A program made the translations under genes and the position numbers. Positions 14,943 to 15,914 of a DNA stretch of 15,914 nucleotides are shown piece by piece. A model generated the notes under the pieces. That model ran no database searches. It worked only from the letters and a program-made list of their open reading frames with translations, and was not told the DNA's origin. Source of the DNA: Patescibacteria group bacterium (GTDB taxonomy: Bacteria > Patescibacteriota > Minisyncoccia > Phycocordibacterales > SBAW01). The stretch lies in contig JAGWIT010000020.1 in NCBI GenBank assembly GCA_028866155.1, forward strand, positions 1-15,914. The letters are read 5' to 3'. Position 1 is the stretch's first letter; each line of letters opens with the position of its first letter.

Positions 14943-15650
14943 ATGAAGCCGTCCACCGGACAGCAGAACTCCCCGAAGCCCGTCGCGGCCAAGGGCAAGC
15001 CCTCCAGCAAGGGTGTCGTCCCGTTCCTCATCTCCTGCGTGGGTATCTCGCCCATGCTGCAGAATCCGATGACGGATGAGACGCTCGACGAGCTCATCTA
15101 CGGCTCTCAGGGCAGGCGCAAGCCCCCGAAGACCGACGTCTCGATCGAGGACATCGCCAAGAAGCGCCTGTGCCTCGGCCCGAACGGCGAGTATGGTGTC
15201 CCCGCCAACTATCTGTTCGCCGCGCTGGTCGACGCCGGCCGGCACGTGATCTTCGATAAGAAGACGAAGATCTCGACTGCCAAGACCTCGCTCGTCCCGA
15301 ACCTCCTCACCATCGTCGCCGAACTCGTTGACGAGTTCGGCGACGGCTTTCTGCCGTTCAAGGATCAGAAGGTGAAGTGGATCGCCGACAAGCGTCGCGG
15401 CGTGCTCGCGGCCAACGGCGCCGCCGTTGCCATCGTGCGGCCGAAGTTCCCGACCTGGGCGTTCGACGTCACCGTCGAGGTCAATCTCGACGATATCGCG
15501 ATCGAGAAGGTGCAGGAGCTGTTCAAGAAGGCCGGGCAGTATTCGGGGCTCGGCGACTTCCGTCCGAGCAAGCGCGGCCCGTTCGGCCGGTTCGGCGTTT
15601 CTCAGCTCATCGAGCTCGAGCAGCAGGCCGGCGATAAGGTCGCGGCGTAA
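14943..15650 (+). CDS. Orphan 235-aa protein with Gly-rich GxGDFRPxKxGPFGRF motif
   Basis: I cannot name this protein. It has a basic, disordered-looking N-terminus (residues 1-24), a strand-like stretch VVPFLISCVGISPMLQNPM and a mixed alpha/beta middle with GEYGVPANYLFAALVDAGRHV. The C-terminal module WAFDVTVEVNLDDIAIEKVQ leads to the Gly-rich GLGDFRPSKRGPFGRFGV at residues 202-219. From memory, proteins with this ending occur in phage and metagenomic sets without a function. The Gly-rich loop is loosely reminiscent of RAMP/Cas7 folds, but that is not evidence of homology. All 23 lysines are AAG and third positions are strongly G/C, unlike the AAA-using neighbours, suggesting a different origin or high expression. 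Canonical promoter, structured leader and Shine-Dalgarno precede it; a terminator and a hammerhead ribozyme follow. Confidence 0.85.
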   Translation: MKPSTGQQNSPKPVAAKGKPSSKGVVPFLISCVGISPMLQNPMTDETLDELIYGSQGRRKPPKTDVSIEDIAKKRLCLGPNGEYGVPANYLFAALVDAGRHVIFDKKTKISTAKTSLVPNLLTIVAELVDEFGDGFLPFKDQKVKWIADKRRGVLAANGAAVAIVRPKFPTWAFDVTVEVNLDDIAIEKVQELFKKAGQYSGLGDFRPSKRGPFGRFGVSQLIELEQQAGDKVAA

Positions 15651-15709
15651 CTCTTACCGCTTGGAGCAGTGCTGAGTAGTAAGGCTGGCTTTACAGCTGT
15701 TGAGTCCGG
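15651..15709 (+). other. 3' untranslated segment of the orphan gene
   Basis: No coding frame is seen. It contains AGCAGTGCTGAGTA (15665-15678), which recurs with two changes at 15899-15912. It also has a weak six-pair hairpin, GTAAGG/CTTTAC around CTGG (15679-15694). Confidence 0.4.
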
Positions 15710-15743
15710 AGCGGCGGGGCAAAAGCTCCGCCGCTATTTCTTT
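15710..15743 (+). terminator. Rho-independent terminator of the orphan gene
   Basis: AGCGGCGGGGC (15710-15720) and GCTCCGCCGCT (15725-15735) form an 11-pair stem with one G-U and an AAAA loop. ATTTCTTT follows (15736-15743). The stem is strong and the U tract short and interrupted. It should separate the orphan mRNA from the ribozyme downstream. Confidence 0.85.
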
Positions 15744-15766
15744 GCGATAATCTATGTTCGTGTTCT

Positions 15767-15813
15767 GCTCAGATGAGCTAGCTCTTGACTGGTTGAGTAC
15801 AGTATTGTATGGG
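15767..15813 (+). promoter_or_regulatory. Palindrome-flanked putative promoter upstream of the ribozyme
   Basis: TTGACT (15785-15790) is the same -35 hexamer as for the orphan gene. Seventeen bases later comes TATGGG (15808-15813), a poor -10; TATTGT (15803-15808) is an alternative with wrong spacing. Directly upstream are the palindrome GAGCTAGCTC (15775-15784) and the overlapping inverted repeat GCTCA/TGAGC (15767-15778). A start from either -10 would truncate the hairpin at 15812, so the promoter call is tentative. Confidence 0.35.
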
Positions 15814-15835
15814 CGGAGGTCTTCGGATCTCCGCC
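15812..15835 (+). other. UUCG-capped 10-bp RNA hairpin
   Basis: GGCGGAGGTC (15812-15821) pairs fully with GATCTCCGCC (15826-15835), with one G-U, around a TTCG loop closed by C-G, the extra-stable tetraloop class. No U tract follows, so it is not a normal terminator. It abuts stem III of the hammerhead ribozyme and shares the CC at 15834-15835 with it. Confidence 0.8.
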
Positions 15836-15889
15836 AACTGTCGCGAGATGCGTATCTCGCCTGATGAGTCCGAAAGGACGAAACAGTGG
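15834..15889 (+). ncRNA. Type III hammerhead ribozyme (self-cleaving RNA)
   Basis: The complete hammerhead core is present. Stem III 5' strand is ACTGT (15837-15841), followed by C17 at 15842, giving a GUC cleavage triplet. Stem I is GCGAGA/TCTCGC (15843-15848/15855-15860) with a TGCGTA loop. The invariant CTGATGA lies at 15861-15867. Stem II is GTCC/GGAC (15868-15871/15876-15879) with a GAAA loop. The invariant GAAA lies at 15880-15883, and CAGT (15884-15887) closes stem III. Two more pairs (CC 15834-15835 with GG 15888-15889) can form across a bulged A. Stems I and II are capped and stem III is open, so this is type III, the arrangement of plant viroid-like RNAs. Self-cleavage is predicted between 15842 and 15843. 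Every core base is present; activity in vivo is inferred. Confidence 0.95.
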
Positions 15890-15898
15890 TTCTTTTAT

Positions 15899-15912
15899 AG
15901 CAATGCTCAGTA
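15899..15912 (+). repeat. Imperfect direct repeat copy downstream of the ribozyme
   Basis: AGCAATGCTCAGTA (15899-15912) matches AGCAGTGCTGAGTA (15665-15678) at 12 of 14 positions, 234 bases apart. Each copy holds the near-palindrome AGCAnTGCT. The pair brackets the terminator, spacer, hairpin and ribozyme. Confidence 0.4.
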
Positions 15913-15914
15913 AT

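Noticed and set aside
14943..15650. Calling the orphan protein a Cas7/RAMP protein from its Gly-rich loop
   Set aside because: Only the loop is reminiscent. No RAMP fold can be shown from the sequence by eye and no cas context exists.
1..15914. tRNA or rRNA genes, insertion sequences
   Set aside because: No cloverleaf, rRNA signature, transposase or terminal inverted repeats were found on either strand by eye.

Overview
The window looks like a chromosomal segment of a Patescibacteria/CPR bacterium, most like the moderately GC-rich Parcubacteria. This is an inference from gene content: a sigma-70 region 4 + HARE-HTH regulator, a two-helix DUF8128-like membrane protein, an ATP-cone/Mrr-like nuclease, a 90-residue MGMT-domain protein and a DUF7282-like anchored protein, all on the + strand with very tight spacing. 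The standard genetic code reads through every gene.

Layout. Bases 1-61 hold the last codons of an unidentified gene. Next come leucyl-tRNA synthetase (95-2428), the sigma-region-4/HARE-HTH regulator (2476-3531) with a long inverted-repeat terminator, the DUF8128-like protein (3628-4980) and lytic transglycosylase MltG (4995-6014). An unrecognised helical-repeat gene (6079-6958) appears to be split by one extra T. After a strong terminator come mnmA (7036-8094), an anchored exported protein coupled by an ATGA overlap to the ATP-cone nuclease (8117-9378), the DUF7282-like protein and an MgtC-family protein (9412-10541). A DNA-repair cluster follows: a four-Cys RecB/Cas4-like nuclease, an alkyltransferase-domain protein and uracil-DNA glycosylase (10574-12273). 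Then there is an M16 peptidase pair, one catalytic and one lacking the zinc motif (12288-14838).

The last 1.1 kb (about 14841-15914) is different. It has a canonical promoter wrapped in inverted repeats and a structured 5' leader in which one strand can pair either upstream or with the Shine-Dalgarno sequence. It then has an orphan 235-aa gene whose 23 lysines are all AAG, a rho-independent terminator and a palindrome-rich spacer. It ends with a 10-bp UUCG hairpin abutting a complete type III hammerhead ribozyme. This is the most interesting part of the window.

Expression signals fall into two classes. Most housekeeping genes have a -10-like hexamer ending about 6 bases before the start codon and no Shine-Dalgarno, which predicts leaderless mRNAs. 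The two unrecognised genes (6079 and 14943) have TTGACN-17-TAnAnT-type promoters, real leaders and Shine-Dalgarno sites.
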